A stretch of 64,000 nucleotides of DNA from JAKIVR01 sp035933635 (GTDB lineage Archaea; Thermoplasmatota; Thermoplasmata; Lutacidiplasmatales; UBA184), in the NCBI GenBank assembly GCA_035933635.1, contig DASYYY010000031.1:124001-188000 (forward strand), given 5' to 3'. Of the stretch, positions 48,275 through 57,296 are shown piece after piece; positions within the stretch are counted from its first letter, which is position 1; every line of letters starts with the position of its first letter. The notes under the pieces are model-generated. The model had not been told where the DNA came from and did no database searches. It saw only the letters and a program-made list of their open reading frames with translations. A program made the position numbers and the translations under genes.

Positions 48275-48955
48275 TCAGACGGGTCGAAACCCTCGACCCG
48301 CCCGGAGCGCGCTCGTTCGCAGCGCGAGCAGCACTCGTCCCCAGGGTGCTAGGGAGCGGCCCCCACCGGCGCAGGCCCCGCGGCGGAGGGCATCGAGGAT
48401 CCCGTCGACGGAATCCACCTCGCTCGAGAACTCGGTGAAGGAGCGTCCCACGCTGGTGGGCTCGTGGGCATCGCTTCCCCCCACGGTGCCCAAACCGCGG
48501 CGGGCTGCGATCAACTCGGCCCTCCCGTTGGCCACGGCGGAGCTGCGGCCGTTCCGCCCCTCCACGCAGCGCACGCGCGCGCGCTCGGCGACCCGCCGCC
48601 CCGCGCCGTGCATCCAGCGGAAGGGATGGGCCAGGGCGGTGACGCCCCCTCGGGCCTCGGCCCACTCGGCGACTTCCTCGACGGAAAGGTTTCGCCGGGG
48701 TGCCTCCGAGACCCCGTACACCAGGACATGCCCCTCGCGGGCCGAAACCTCGACTCCGGGGATGAACCAGCACCGAGGGTACCGCTCCTGAAGAGTCCGG
48801 AGCGTGCCGTGACCGGCGACGGTGTTGTGATCGGTGAGAGCAAAACCCTGGAGCCCCGCGGTGCCGAGATAGTCCATGATGCGGCCGAGGTCCAGCGAGG
48901 AGTCGGGGGAGTACTGGGAATGGACGTGCAGGTCGAGCCGGTAGAGCGTCGTCAT
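48275..48955 (-). CDS. PHP-domain metal-dependent phosphoesterase
   Basis: 226 residues with the four PHP motifs: DLHVHSQYSPDSSL (about 8-21), FALTDHNTVAGH (about 38-49), GVEVSAREGHVLVYG (about 67-81) and TALAHPF (about 105), then GGSDAHE (about 159-165). The family binds three metals and hydrolyses phosphate esters, from nucleotides to histidinol phosphate. The substrate here is unknown. The ATG overlaps the stop of metG (ATGA), suggesting a joint message. It ends 40 bases upstream of the tRNA-Cys gene on the same strand. Confidence 0.88.
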   Translation of the reverse strand: MTTLYRLDLHVHSQYSPDSSLDLGRIMDYLGTAGLQGFALTDHNTVAGHGTLRTLQERYPRCWFIPGVEVSAREGHVLVYGVSEAPRRNLSVEEVAEWAEARGGVTALAHPFRWMHGAGRRVAERARVRCVEGRNGRSSAVANGRAELIAARRGLGTVGGSDAHEPTSVGRSFTEFSSEVDSVDGILDALRRGACAGGGRSLAPWGRVLLALRTSALRAGRGFRPV

Positions 48956-51240
48956 CGCACCTTCGCCCCGGGCGCGATCGCTGCGCCGACCGAGATGGGG
49001 GCACCAGGACCGTAACTCACCACGGCGAGTTCGGCACCCCCTCCCGGTAGGGCTCGCACGACGACGTTCTGTCCGGTCGCCCACTCCCCGGCGACCTCAT
49101 GCTCGGAGCTACCGACAGATACCCGGCTCCTCCCTGAGGTCCCCGGCCCGAGCACCCGCGCGACACGGAATGCGGCGCGCTCGAATTCATCGATCTTGAC
49201 GACCCGTTCGGGCGAGCTTACTCCTACTGCCGACGTGCCGAGCTCACCGGATTCCGGAGGCGCCAGCGGCTCGACCGTGCCGCCGGACTCGGCCGCGAGG
49301 ATCATCCCGTGCGAGGCGACCGAGCGGATCGTTCTCGGCTCGAGGTTCGCCAGCAGGACCACGCGGCGGTCCTGGAGCGCCTCCGGTGGAAGGTAAGGGC
49401 GCAGGCCGGCCACGACGGTGCGTCGGCCGTGCGGACCGAGGTCGACCTCGAGCTGATACAGTCGGTCCGCCGAGGGATGCGCCTCCACCCGGACGATCTT
49501 CCCGACGCGAAGGTCCAGTGCGAACTCCTCGCCGGCCGGCTCGTGAAGCGCCGGGGGGGTGGCCGTAGGAACGTGCTTGGTCGCCGTTTCGGTCGGAGCC
49601 CGGGGGGCGGTCGTACTCCGCGGGAACAACGGACGGATCTCGCCGAACGGGGTCCCCGCCACGGGCGGGTCCGTCGCGTGGTCCCACTCTCCGGGTCCAG
49701 GGAGCCCCGGAGCCCCGAGCATCCGGAACACCGACTCGCTCGAGTGCGGCAGGAACGGTGCGAGCCAGGCCGCCGCGGTCCGCACGAACCAGATCTCCTC
49801 GTAGAGGACCCGCCCGAGCTCCGGCCCGCTCAGCTTCCACGGCTCGGCGTCGTGGAATCGTCGGTTCGCCTCGCGCACCTCGGTGAGGATCCGTTCCAGC
49901 GCCTCCTTGAGACGAACCGCCTCCAGGTCCTCGGTGATCGCCAGGTGGGCGGCGCGCAGCCGCACATCCAGCGCGGACCCATCGCGGGCCCAGCCCGAGG
50001 GGGGGGAGGGGATCCTCCCGCCGAATCGGTCCCGTGCCAGTACGAGCAACCGCTGGACGAGGTTCCCCCACTGGTTGGCGAGCACCTGCTCGCGCACCTG
50101 GTGGAACTCCTCCCATTGGAACTCGGTGTCGTGATTCTGGGGCGCGAGGAGCGCGGCATAGAACCGAATGGCGTCCGCCGGGTACTCCGACAGCATGGCG
50201 GCGATCGACACATCGGCACCGGGGCTGCGCGACTTCGACAGCTTCCCGCCGCCCATCACCATCCACTCGTTGGCGGGAACGTCGTGGGGGAGGACGTACC
50301 CCCCTACGCCCTGCAGCATCGCGGGCCAGAAAATCGTGTGATAGTAGATGTTGTCCTTGCCGACGAAGTAGTACGCGCGGACCGGCTCGCCGGAATCCCA
50401 GAACCGCCTCCACGCCGCCGGGTCGCCCGAGCGGATCGCCCACTCCCGGCTCGCCGACAGGTAGCCGACCACCGCTTCGAACCAGACGTAGAACCGCTTG
50501 GTCGGATAGCCGTCCAGCGGGATCGACACTCCCCAGTCGAGGTCGCGCGTGATCGGGGTCGGCCGCAGCCCGCCCGAGAGGAAGTTGCGCGTGAACGCGA
50601 CCACGTTCGGCCTCCAGTAGCTCTTGTCCGAGAGGAACGTGCCGATCCCGTCCGCGAGCAGGTCGAGTCGCAGGAAGAAGTGCTCCGACGGACGGAATTC
50701 CGCCGGGGTGCCGCACAGCGCGCACGAGGGTTGGCCGAGGTCTTTCGGCTCGAGCACCCGACCGCAGTTGTCGCATTCGTCGCCGCGCGCCTTGGGGGAG
50801 CCGCAGTGCGGGCAGATCCCGTTCAGGTAGCGGTCGGGCAGGAACCGCGCGTGCTTGGGGCAGTAGGCGTACTGCTCGGTGCGGCGGTCGATGTACCCGT
50901 TGCGCAGGAGCCCCAGGAACACCTCGTGCACGGTACGTTCGTGCACCGGCGTGTGGGTCGAGGTGAAGAGGTCGAACGAGACCCCCAGCCCCCGGAACGC
51001 CTCCCGGTTGATCGCGTCGTTGCGTTCCGCGACCTCCCGAGGGGTCGCACCCTCCGCCTCGGCGGTGACGAGCACGGGGGTGCCGTGCATGTCCGATCCG
51101 GAGACGAGGAGGACCTCGTTCCCCCGCAGCCGGTGGTACCGGGCGAAGATGTCACCGGGCAGGTAGGCGCCCGCGAGATGCCCGATGTGGAACGGTCCGT
51201 TGGCGTAGGGCCATGCGATCCCGATCAGGATGCGGACCAA
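48952..51240 (-). CDS. metG: Methionyl-tRNA synthetase with tandem C-terminal tRNA-binding domains
   Basis: TTG 51240 is chosen because GGAGGTG (51246-51252) lies 5 bases before it and LVRILIGIAWPYANGPF is the normal start; an ATG 22 codons upstream is less likely. The 762 residues include the HIGH motif (FHIGH, 17-21), the zinc knuckle (CPHCG, CDNCG, CALCG, about 125-190), KMSKS as KLSKS (about 331-335), an anticodon-binding helical domain, and a Trbp111/EMAP-type domain (ALDLRVGKIVRVEAHPSADR, about 565-670). A further ~80 residues (FERAAFRVARVLG) look like a second, shortened copy. Charges tRNA-Met in the cytoplasm. Confidence 0.95.
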   Translation of the reverse strand: MVRILIGIAWPYANGPFHIGHLAGAYLPGDIFARYHRLRGNEVLLVSGSDMHGTPVLVTAEAEGATPREVAERNDAINREAFRGLGVSFDLFTSTHTPVHERTVHEVFLGLLRNGYIDRRTEQYAYCPKHARFLPDRYLNGICPHCGSPKARGDECDNCGRVLEPKDLGQPSCALCGTPAEFRPSEHFFLRLDLLADGIGTFLSDKSYWRPNVVAFTRNFLSGGLRPTPITRDLDWGVSIPLDGYPTKRFYVWFEAVVGYLSASREWAIRSGDPAAWRRFWDSGEPVRAYYFVGKDNIYYHTIFWPAMLQGVGGYVLPHDVPANEWMVMGGGKLSKSRSPGADVSIAAMLSEYPADAIRFYAALLAPQNHDTEFQWEEFHQVREQVLANQWGNLVQRLLVLARDRFGGRIPSPPSGWARDGSALDVRLRAAHLAITEDLEAVRLKEALERILTEVREANRRFHDAEPWKLSGPELGRVLYEEIWFVRTAAAWLAPFLPHSSESVFRMLGAPGLPGPGEWDHATDPPVAGTPFGEIRPLFPRSTTAPRAPTETATKHVPTATPPALHEPAGEEFALDLRVGKIVRVEAHPSADRLYQLEVDLGPHGRRTVVAGLRPYLPPEALQDRRVVLLANLEPRTIRSVASHGMILAAESGGTVEPLAPPESGELGTSAVGVSSPERVVKIDEFERAAFRVARVLGPGTSGRSRVSVGSSEHEVAGEWATGQNVVVRALPGGGAELAVVSYGPGAPISVGAAIAPGAKVR

Positions 51241-51311
51241 CGGGGCACCTCCAGCAATACCACCGAGCGCCCCGATATGGCGATTGAGGAGTCGCACGGG
51301 ACCCAAGTCCC

Positions 51312-51318
51312 TTATCTC
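51312..51318. promoter_or_regulatory. Shared TATA element of thyX and metG
   Basis: Plus strand CTTATCT lies 26 bases before the predicted transcription start at the thyX ATG (51339), giving a leaderless message. On the minus strand the same bases (AGATAAG) would start the metG message near 51289, leaving a ~49-base leader that contains GGAGGTG. Confidence 0.55.
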
Positions 51319-51338
51319 GGGGCCCCCTCGGGCCGCCG

Positions 51339-52259
51339 ATGAGCGCTCCGGACCGCCCGCTCCCCCGGCCGACGGTACCCGAGGCCGACGCCCTCCTCGG
51401 GATCCGGCACCCGGTGTTGGCCCACGGGTTCGTGGCGCTGATCGACTACATGGGCAACGATGCCGCCATCGTCCAGGCCGCCCGGGTCTCCTACGGGGCC
51501 GGGACCAAGACGGTCCGTGATGACCGCGGGCTGATCCGATACCTGCTGCGCCACCGCCACACGACGCCGTTCGAAATGGTCGAGTTCAAGTTCCTCGTCC
51601 GGCTCCCGATCTACGTCGCCCGGCAGATCGTCCGGCATCGTTCCGCGAACATCAACGAGTTCTCGGCGCGCTACTCGATCATGGCCGACGAGTTCGACCT
51701 CCCCGCCCCGGAGGACATTCGGCGTCAATCCCAGCGCAACCGCCAAGGGCGGGATGAACCGCTCCCCGCCGAAGTGGCCGAACGGTTCCGATCCGACCTG
51801 GACCGAGTCAGCCGCGAGGCCTACGCGGCCTACGGCCGTGCGCTCGAGTCGGGCGTCGCGCGGGAGACCGCGCGGCTCCTGCTGCCGCTGGCCTACTACA
51901 CAGAGTGGTACTGGAAGATCGACCTGCACAACCTGCTCCACTTCTTGGGACTGCGGCTCGACCCCCATACCCAGGAGGAGACCCGCCGTTATGCCACGGA
52001 GATGGCGCGGATCGTCCGGGTGGTCTGCCCGGTCGCGTTCGAGGCGTTCGAAGAGTTCACGCTCTCGGGCCTGTCACTGTCCCGCCGGGAACAGGTCGCG
52101 CTCCGCGCCCTCCTGGGCGGGGCGACCCCCGAGGCGGCCTGTCAGAAGGCGGGGCTCGCGCTGACCAAGGACGACGGCACCCCGCTCAAGACCGGCGAGG
52201 GAAGGGAGTTCCTCGACAAACTGGACCGGCTCCATACGGCCACCGAGCCAACCGTATAG
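51339..52259 (+). CDS. thyX: FAD-dependent thymidylate synthase
   Basis: 306 residues. The ThyX signature RHR-x7-S is seen as RHRSANINEFSARYS (about 108-122), which binds dUMP and FAD. Flanking parts, RYLLRHRHTTPFEMVEFKF and YTEWYWKIDLHNLLHFLGLR, are the other family blocks. It makes dTMP from dUMP with methylenetetrahydrofolate and NADPH. The C-terminal ~60 residues (QVALRALLGGATPEAACQKAGLA) go beyond the usual ~250-residue core. The gene is divergent from metG and is followed 22 bases later by the aldehyde dehydrogenase. Confidence 0.95.
   Translation: MSAPDRPLPRPTVPEADALLGIRHPVLAHGFVALIDYMGNDAAIVQAARVSYGAGTKTVRDDRGLIRYLLRHRHTTPFEMVEFKFLVRLPIYVARQIVRHRSANINEFSARYSIMADEFDLPAPEDIRRQSQRNRQGRDEPLPAEVAERFRSDLDRVSREAYAAYGRALESGVARETARLLLPLAYYTEWYWKIDLHNLLHFLGLRLDPHTQEETRRYATEMARIVRVVCPVAFEAFEEFTLSGLSLSRREQVALRALLGGATPEAACQKAGLALTKDDGTPLKTGEGREFLDKLDRLHTATEPTV
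52254..52259 (+). promoter_or_regulatory. TATA box of the aldehyde dehydrogenase gene
   Basis: GTATAG overlaps the stop codon of thyX and lies 26 bases before the GTG at 52282, so the gene probably has its own leaderless message although it follows thyX closely. Confidence 0.6.
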
Positions 52260-52281
52260 ACCCGGCCGGGGTCGGAGCGGC

Positions 52282-53769
52282 GTGCCGGCTGAAACCCTCG
52301 GGATCTTCCTCGACGGCACGTTCGGCAAGGCGCGGGGCGGCGGGACCTTCGTCGTTCACGACCCGGCCGATGGTTCGGAGTTCGCCCTCGTTTCCGAGGG
52401 AACGGCCGACGACGCTGCGACGGCGATGGACTCCGCCGCGCGGGCGCAGCCGGCGTGGGAGGCGATGGGCGGCGCGACCCGGTCGAAGTTCCTCCTGCGA
52501 GCGGCGGAGTATCTGCGGGAGGGCGCCGAGGACCTCGCGCGCACGATCACCCGCGAGATGGGCAAGGTGCTCTACGAATCCCGGTTGGAGGTCCAGGGGG
52601 CGATCGACAATCTGGAGTACTACGCGGCCTTCGGCCGCACCCTCGCTGGCGAGGAGGTCGCGATGCTCCCGCGCGGGGAGACGGTCCGACTCCTGTGGTT
52701 GCCCCGGGGGGTGGTCGTCGGGATCACCCCGTGGAACTTCCCCGCGGCCACGGTCACGCGGAAGATCGGCCCCGCGCTCGTCGCCGGGAACACGATGGTG
52801 GTTAAGCCCTCGAGCGCCACTCCGTTGTCGACGCTCCGCATCGCCGAGGCGTTCCGACGCGCCGGGCTGCCTCCGGGCGTGCTGAACGTGGTGCCCGGTC
52901 CCGGAGGCAAGCTCGGCCCGTCGCTCCTCCAACACCCCGCGTGTTCGACGGTGACCCTGACGGGTTCGACCGAGAGTGGTCGCGAGGTGCTCCGGCTCGC
53001 GGCCCCGCGCGTGGTCAAGTGCCTCCTCGAGCTCGGCGGGAAGGCGCCGGTCATCGTCGCGGCCGACGCCGATCTGGACTGGGCGGTCCGAGCCACCGTC
53101 TGGTCCCGTTTCTGGAATGCCGGGCAGGCCTGCATCGCCGCCGAGCGAACCTACGTCGAACGCTCGGTCCGGGACGAGTTCCTGCGCAAGGTCGATGCGA
53201 TGGTCTCCCGGCTCCGCGTCGGCCCGGGCTTGTCGCCCCACGTCGACATCGGCCCGGTCTACAGTGTCGGTGCCCGCGACGGGATCGCCCGGATGGTCGA
53301 GGCGGCGGAACGCGCGGGTGCGACGGCCTCTGTCGGTGGAAAGATCCCGACCGAAGGGGCGCTCCAGAAGGGCGCGTTCTACCCACCGACGGTCCTTTCC
53401 GGCGTTTCGGACTCCAACCCGGTCGCCAAGGACGAGATCTTCGGCCCCGTGTTGCCGGTGCTGGAGTTCAGCGACTTCGACGACGCCATTGCGCGCGCGA
53501 ACGCCTCAGATTATGGGCTCTCGAGCTACGTGTTCACCCGCGATCTCACGCTCGCGGAGAAGGCTCAGCGGGAGCTGCGGTTCGGGGAGACCTACGTCAA
53601 CCGGGCCGGCCCGGAGACGCCACAGGGCTACCACGCGGGGTTCCGGCAGAGCGGTCTCGGGGGCGAGGGCACCCGCTGGGGCGTGCAGGACTATCTCCAG
53701 CTCAAGACGGTCTACGTCGATTGGCACGAACCCCACTCGGCCGACTACTTCCTGCCCTACCCCGACTGA
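52282..53769 (+). CDS. NAD(P)-dependent aldehyde dehydrogenase, candidate glyceraldehyde dehydrogenase
   Basis: 495 residues with complete ALDH signatures: GITPWNFPAATVTRKIGPAL (cofactor), STVTLTGSTESG, LELGGKAPVIV (general-base Glu) and RFWNAGQACIAAERTYV (catalytic Cys near residue 284). The C-terminal end LQLKTVYVDWHEPHSADYFLPYPD is typical of the lactaldehyde/glyceraldehyde dehydrogenases of Thermoplasma-type archaea. Oxidises an aldehyde to the acid. The convergent glycerate kinase next door suggests glyceraldehyde as substrate (glyceraldehyde to glycerate). Overlaps that gene's 3' end by 68 bases. Confidence 0.88.
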   Translation: MPAETLGIFLDGTFGKARGGGTFVVHDPADGSEFALVSEGTADDAATAMDSAARAQPAWEAMGGATRSKFLLRAAEYLREGAEDLARTITREMGKVLYESRLEVQGAIDNLEYYAAFGRTLAGEEVAMLPRGETVRLLWLPRGVVVGITPWNFPAATVTRKIGPALVAGNTMVVKPSSATPLSTLRIAEAFRRAGLPPGVLNVVPGPGGKLGPSLLQHPACSTVTLTGSTESGREVLRLAAPRVVKCLLELGGKAPVIVAADADLDWAVRATVWSRFWNAGQACIAAERTYVERSVRDEFLRKVDAMVSRLRVGPGLSPHVDIGPVYSVGARDGIARMVEAAERAGATASVGGKIPTEGALQKGAFYPPTVLSGVSDSNPVAKDEIFGPVLPVLEFSDFDDAIARANASDYGLSSYVFTRDLTLAEKAQRELRFGETYVNRAGPETPQGYHAGFRQSGLGGEGTRWGVQDYLQLKTVYVDWHEPHSADYFLPYPD

Positions 53770-55096
53770 CCCGGGCCGGCCGTCCGGCCAGCAGGACGTG
53801 GAGGTCGGTCACGTTCGTGCCGGTCGGCCCCGTCTTCCACAGCGTCCCCAACCTACGAAGCGTGTCGTAGCTTCGATGGTGCGCGAGCGCGTCGGCGAGG
53901 TCGATTCCCCGTTGCGTCGCCCGCGCGGCCGACCGACCATCGGCCCAGCCCCCGGCGGCGTCGGTCGGTCCGTCGACCCCGTCGGTTCCCACCGAGAGGG
54001 CGAGGAGCGACGCTCGCCCGGCGAGGGCGATGGCCGCCGTCAGGGCGAACTCCTGGTTGCGACCGCCCCGACCGGAGCCCGAGCCCAGCCGGACCGTGGT
54101 CTCCCCTCCGGAGACGACGCAGGCGGGTGGGCGGACCGGGCGTCCGGTTCGCGCGAGTCGGATGAGCAGTCGACACTGCGCACGAGCCACCCGCTGCGTG
54201 TCGCCCACCTGGGGGTCTTGGAGCCGATAGGCCCGGTACCCGATCGCCGTGGCGGACCGGGTGGCCGCCTCGACGGCCATCCGATTGGAGGCGACGAGCT
54301 GGAATCGGTGGCCCCGCAGCCGGGGATCGCCGGGTTTGGGATTCTCGGGAACCGTTCCGAGTACTCCGTGGTTGAGGCGGGCGCGCACAGAACCCGGCAA
54401 CTTGCCCCAGATGTTCCAGCGCTTTGCCACACGGACAGCGTCGGCGAACGTGGTCGGGTCGGGCACGGTCGGACCGGAGGCGATATCCCATGGAGTGTCA
54501 CCGATCACATCGGAGATCGCCAGCGTCGCCGATGTCGCCGGGGCTACGGCCGCCGCGAGTTGTCCGCCTTTGACGCGCGACAGATGACGTCGCACCGTGT
54601 TGATCCCCTGGATGGGGGTACCCGCGTCGAGCAGCAGAGTGTTGCAACGTTGGAGGTCGTCGAGTGCGATCCCCGCGGCCGGGGATTCGCAGAGCGCCGA
54701 GCCTCCACCCGAGATCAGGAAGACGACGGGCCGCCCCGCTCCTCGGGCGAGAAAAGTCAGTACGGACTCGGCGGCGCGGACGCTTCTCTGCGTCGGGGTC
54801 GGGTGTCCTCCTCGATAGACTTCGAACGGTCCTCGGGGGGCCCGGCCGACCGGCGGGATCACGGCGATCCCGCGCGCCGAGCGACCGAGGATCCGGTGGG
54901 CCGACTCGGCCATCTTCGTGGCGGCCTTTCCGATGGCCACGACCGAGACGGACCCGCCACGGGGAATCGGGAGGAGCTGGCGTCCGACCCGTGCGCCGGA
55001 CGGAGTGCGGCGAAGGGCCGAGGCAACGGCGGCTCCGGGCTCGACGGCTGCGATGCCCGCCCGCGCGATCGTTCGGGCGTCAGAAGCGAGGGTCAC
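53702..55096 (-). CDS. Glycerate 2-kinase (MOFRL/GckA family)
   Basis: GTG 55096 gives 464 residues. N-terminal GIAVIPPVGRAPRG and RPVVFLISGGGSAL (nucleotide-binding Gly/Ser-rich loop) and VRRHLSRVKGGQLA, then the MOFRL domain with VSGGETTVRLGSGSGRGGRNQEFALTAAI (about 335-363) and LSVGTDGVDGPTDAAGG. This family phosphorylates glycerate to 2-phosphoglycerate with ATP and is the lower part of the non-phosphorylative Entner-Doudoroff route. It overlaps the flavin oxidase upstream by 17 bases. The last 30 residues (from VSRGRAGS) run over the converging aldehyde dehydrogenase gene. Confidence 0.92.
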   Translation of the reverse strand: MTLASDARTIARAGIAAVEPGAAVASALRRTPSGARVGRQLLPIPRGGSVSVVAIGKAATKMAESAHRILGRSARGIAVIPPVGRAPRGPFEVYRGGHPTPTQRSVRAAESVLTFLARGAGRPVVFLISGGGSALCESPAAGIALDDLQRCNTLLLDAGTPIQGINTVRRHLSRVKGGQLAAAVAPATSATLAISDVIGDTPWDIASGPTVPDPTTFADAVRVAKRWNIWGKLPGSVRARLNHGVLGTVPENPKPGDPRLRGHRFQLVASNRMAVEAATRSATAIGYRAYRLQDPQVGDTQRVARAQCRLLIRLARTGRPVRPPACVVSGGETTVRLGSGSGRGGRNQEFALTAAIALAGRASLLALSVGTDGVDGPTDAAGGWADGRSAARATQRGIDLADALAHHRSYDTLRRLGTLWKTGPTGTNVTDLHVLLAGRPARVSRGRAGSSRPSGVRANRRRPS

Positions 55097-56279
55097 TTCC
55101 GCCCTCCAGGGTGAAACCGGGACGCGGAGGAATCGACGGGTACGGAGGGGTGAACCGACGCGGGTCGACCGGCGCGAGTTCCGCAGGCAGAGCATCGGTC
55201 GACTCGCCCGAGGAGAGGAGCCGCGCGAGCCGGGCGGCTGCGGCGCCCGCGCGCATGATGCCGAATCCATTGAAGCCGGTGATGGCGTAGAGCCCGCGGG
55301 ACGCGTCGACCGGCCCGATCAACGGTCGACGATCGGGGGTCGAGGTGCATACTCCGGCCCATGAGGCCGCGAGCTCGGCGTCACCGAACCGCGGCCATCG
55401 CTCGGTGAGGACCGTCGCGATGTGCTCGACGAATCGCTCGTCGCCGCCGGCGACGAACCGGTCGGGATCCGCCTCGACCTTCTCGGTACCGTTCCCCACG
55501 AGGATCCGCCCGTTGACCTCGGGCCGGAGGTAGACGTCCTCATCGATGTCGTGGCCGACGGGCATCTCCGGCCGGGCCGGTGTCGTCGGTCGGAGCAAGG
55601 CGGCCTGGGTACGGTAGGGGGTCAACGGCAGCGGCCGACCGAGTTGCGTGGCGACGGACTTGGTCCAGGCGCCGGCCGCCAGCACGAGCCGGCGACTCCG
55701 GAGCGGGGTGGTGGCGCCGTCGAGAGACCACCACCCGTCCGACCAAGCGAGCGAGCGTGCGGGCGCGCCGAGCTCGAACCGTGCGCCCGCCTGCCGTGCG
55801 CCCTCGGCGTAGATGCCCGTGAGGGCCGTGGGCTCGACACAGGCGTCGTTGGGCGAATCGAGCGCGAGCGCGCCCTCGTCGAACCGGCCCTCCGGTAGCC
55901 GTTCGGCGAGCTCCCCGGAGTCGCGGAGCCGAACATCCACCCTCCACGCGTGGAGTCGCCCGACCGCTTCCTCGAGTACCTCGCGGGCCTCGGGGCGGTG
56001 GGTCCAACGCACGAACCCGGTGCGTCGGTAGGCTCCGGGGTCCCAGCGCCGGCAGAGTGCGGCGTACTCGGCATGCGACTCGCGGACGACCTGCACGTCC
56101 CACTCGTTCCAGAGCTGCTCGGTCACTACCCCCGCGGCGCGGCCACTGGCGCCGGCGGCCGGTGTCTTCGGATCGAAGACCACCACCGGCCCGACCTGGG
56201 CCTCGGTCAGGTGATAGGCCAGGGCGCAGCCGGCGATGCCGGCACCAAGGACCAGGACCTCGGCTCGCTCCTCGGACAC
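55080..56279 (-). CDS. FAD-dependent amino-acid oxidase/dehydrogenase (DAO family)
   Basis: 399 residues: FAD-binding LVLGAGIAGCALAYHL (about 9-24), AAGASGRAAGVVTEQ, the substrate-side RRLVLAAGAWTKSVA, and the C-terminal signature TPDRRPLIGPVDASRGLYAITGFNGFGIMRAGAAAARL. Of the sarcosine/D-amino-acid oxidase class. Closely parallels the N-terminal half of the fusion at 9.7-11.7 kb, without the GNAT extension. It overlaps the glycerate kinase by 17 bases; a link with glycerate metabolism (glycine or hydroxy acid oxidation) is possible but unproven. Confidence 0.88.
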   Translation of the reverse strand: MSEERAEVLVLGAGIAGCALAYHLTEAQVGPVVVFDPKTPAAGASGRAAGVVTEQLWNEWDVQVVRESHAEYAALCRRWDPGAYRRTGFVRWTHRPEAREVLEEAVGRLHAWRVDVRLRDSGELAERLPEGRFDEGALALDSPNDACVEPTALTGIYAEGARQAGARFELGAPARSLAWSDGWWSLDGATTPLRSRRLVLAAGAWTKSVATQLGRPLPLTPYRTQAALLRPTTPARPEMPVGHDIDEDVYLRPEVNGRILVGNGTEKVEADPDRFVAGGDERFVEHIATVLTERWPRFGDAELAASWAGVCTSTPDRRPLIGPVDASRGLYAITGFNGFGIMRAGAAAARLARLLSSGESTDALPAELAPVDPRRFTPPYPSIPPRPGFTLEGGSDPRF

Positions 56280-56310
56280 GTCGCGCGGACGGCGAAGGTC
56301 GAGATTACAG

Positions 56311-57207
56311 CTAGTAGCTGGGCTTGGCCTTCTGAAACGCGTCGCGCAAGGCCTGCGTATCGACGTGCGTGTAGATCTGGGTCGTGGCCACCGACGCGTG
56401 GCCCAGCAGTTTCTGGATGTAGCGGATGTCGCAGCCGCGCCGGAGCAGCGCGGTCGCCAGGGTGTGGCGCAGCACGTGGGGAGTGACCTTCTGCGCGATG
56501 TGCGCCTCGGCGGCGCGCTTGCGGACCATCCGCTCGACCGTCACCGGGGTCACCGGGAACAGCCGCGGGTCCTCGGGGCCCTCGACGGCCCGGTCGGTCA
56601 GGTACCGCTCGAGGGCGGCCCGGGTCGTCTCTTCGATGACCACTTCGCGGTCCTTGTCCCCTTTGCCCGACCGGACGTGCAGGAGATTGCGCTCGTACTC
56701 GATGTCCTCGATGCGGAGCGAGCACAGCTCGCTGACCCTCAGCCCGCCGTAGCCGAGCACGTGGAGGATCGCGTAATCACGCGAGGACCCTCGGGAGGCC
56801 TCGAACAACCGGTGCGTTTCCTCTTCGGAAAGGTAGTGCGGCAGCCGCTCGGGACGACGCGGCGGTTCGAGCCCGCGCTCGACCTCCACCTGGAAGGTGC
56901 GGAAGAAGCAGGAGAGCCCGCGGACGGTGGTGTACATGGAGTTCTTCGAATAGTGCCGCTGGAGCGCGAGGTACTCGCGGAACTTCTCCACGTCCCGGGA
57001 CCCGACCTGCTCGAGCGGCTTGCCGACGTACCCGAGGAAGGTGCGCGCGATGTGCCCGTACTGCTTGACCGTGCACGGGCTGCGCTCCTGCGCCTGCAGG
57101 ATCCGCTGGAACCTCCCGACCACTTCACCGACGGAGAAGGGGGGCTCGTCCTCGCCGGAGAGCTTGCGCTCCGACGAGCGCGGGCGCGGGGCGACACCGG
57201 AAGCCAT
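56311..57207 (-). CDS. xerA: Tyrosine recombinase XerA
   Basis: 298 residues. The N-terminal SAM-like domain (PFSVGEVVGRFQRIL, about 22-105) and the catalytic domain carry GGLRVSELCSL (Arg about 155), GKGDKDREV (Lys), HVLRHTLATALLRRG (His/Arg, about 244-258) and LGHASVATTQIYTHVD with the nucleophile Tyr. This full R-K-H-R-H-Y set is that of archaeal XerA, which resolves chromosome dimers at dif. Length and motif order are standard. It is divergent from ttuA; the start ATG lies 29 bases from the TATA box at 57233-57240. Confidence 0.95.
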   Translation of the reverse strand: MASGVAPRPRSSERKLSGEDEPPFSVGEVVGRFQRILQAQERSPCTVKQYGHIARTFLGYVGKPLEQVGSRDVEKFREYLALQRHYSKNSMYTTVRGLSCFFRTFQVEVERGLEPPRRPERLPHYLSEEETHRLFEASRGSSRDYAILHVLGYGGLRVSELCSLRIEDIEYERNLLHVRSGKGDKDREVVIEETTRAALERYLTDRAVEGPEDPRLFPVTPVTVERMVRKRAAEAHIAQKVTPHVLRHTLATALLRRGCDIRYIQKLLGHASVATTQIYTHVDTQALRDAFQKAKPSY

Positions 57208-57230
57208 CGCCCACCTTCTGGTCGGAGGTC

Positions 57231-57248
57231 CACTAATTAAGCATAGTG
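57231..57248. promoter_or_regulatory. Divergent promoter with palindrome between xerA and ttuA
   Basis: The A/T-rich TTAATTAG box (57233-57240, minus strand) gives XerA a near-leaderless start. It lies within an inverted repeat, CACTA (57231-57235) and TAGTG (57244-57248). A plus-strand start at about 57263 favours a downstream GTG for ttuA. Confidence 0.5.
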
Positions 57249-57296
57249 TGGAATGGAACCTGTCCGGGCCTGCGAAGCAGGAAATGCCCGCTCGCC

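Noticed and set aside
49309..51342. Plus-strand open frame of 677 codons opposite metG
   Set aside because: metG has all catalytic motifs; the opposite frame is Arg/Glu/Val-rich and lacks any domain.
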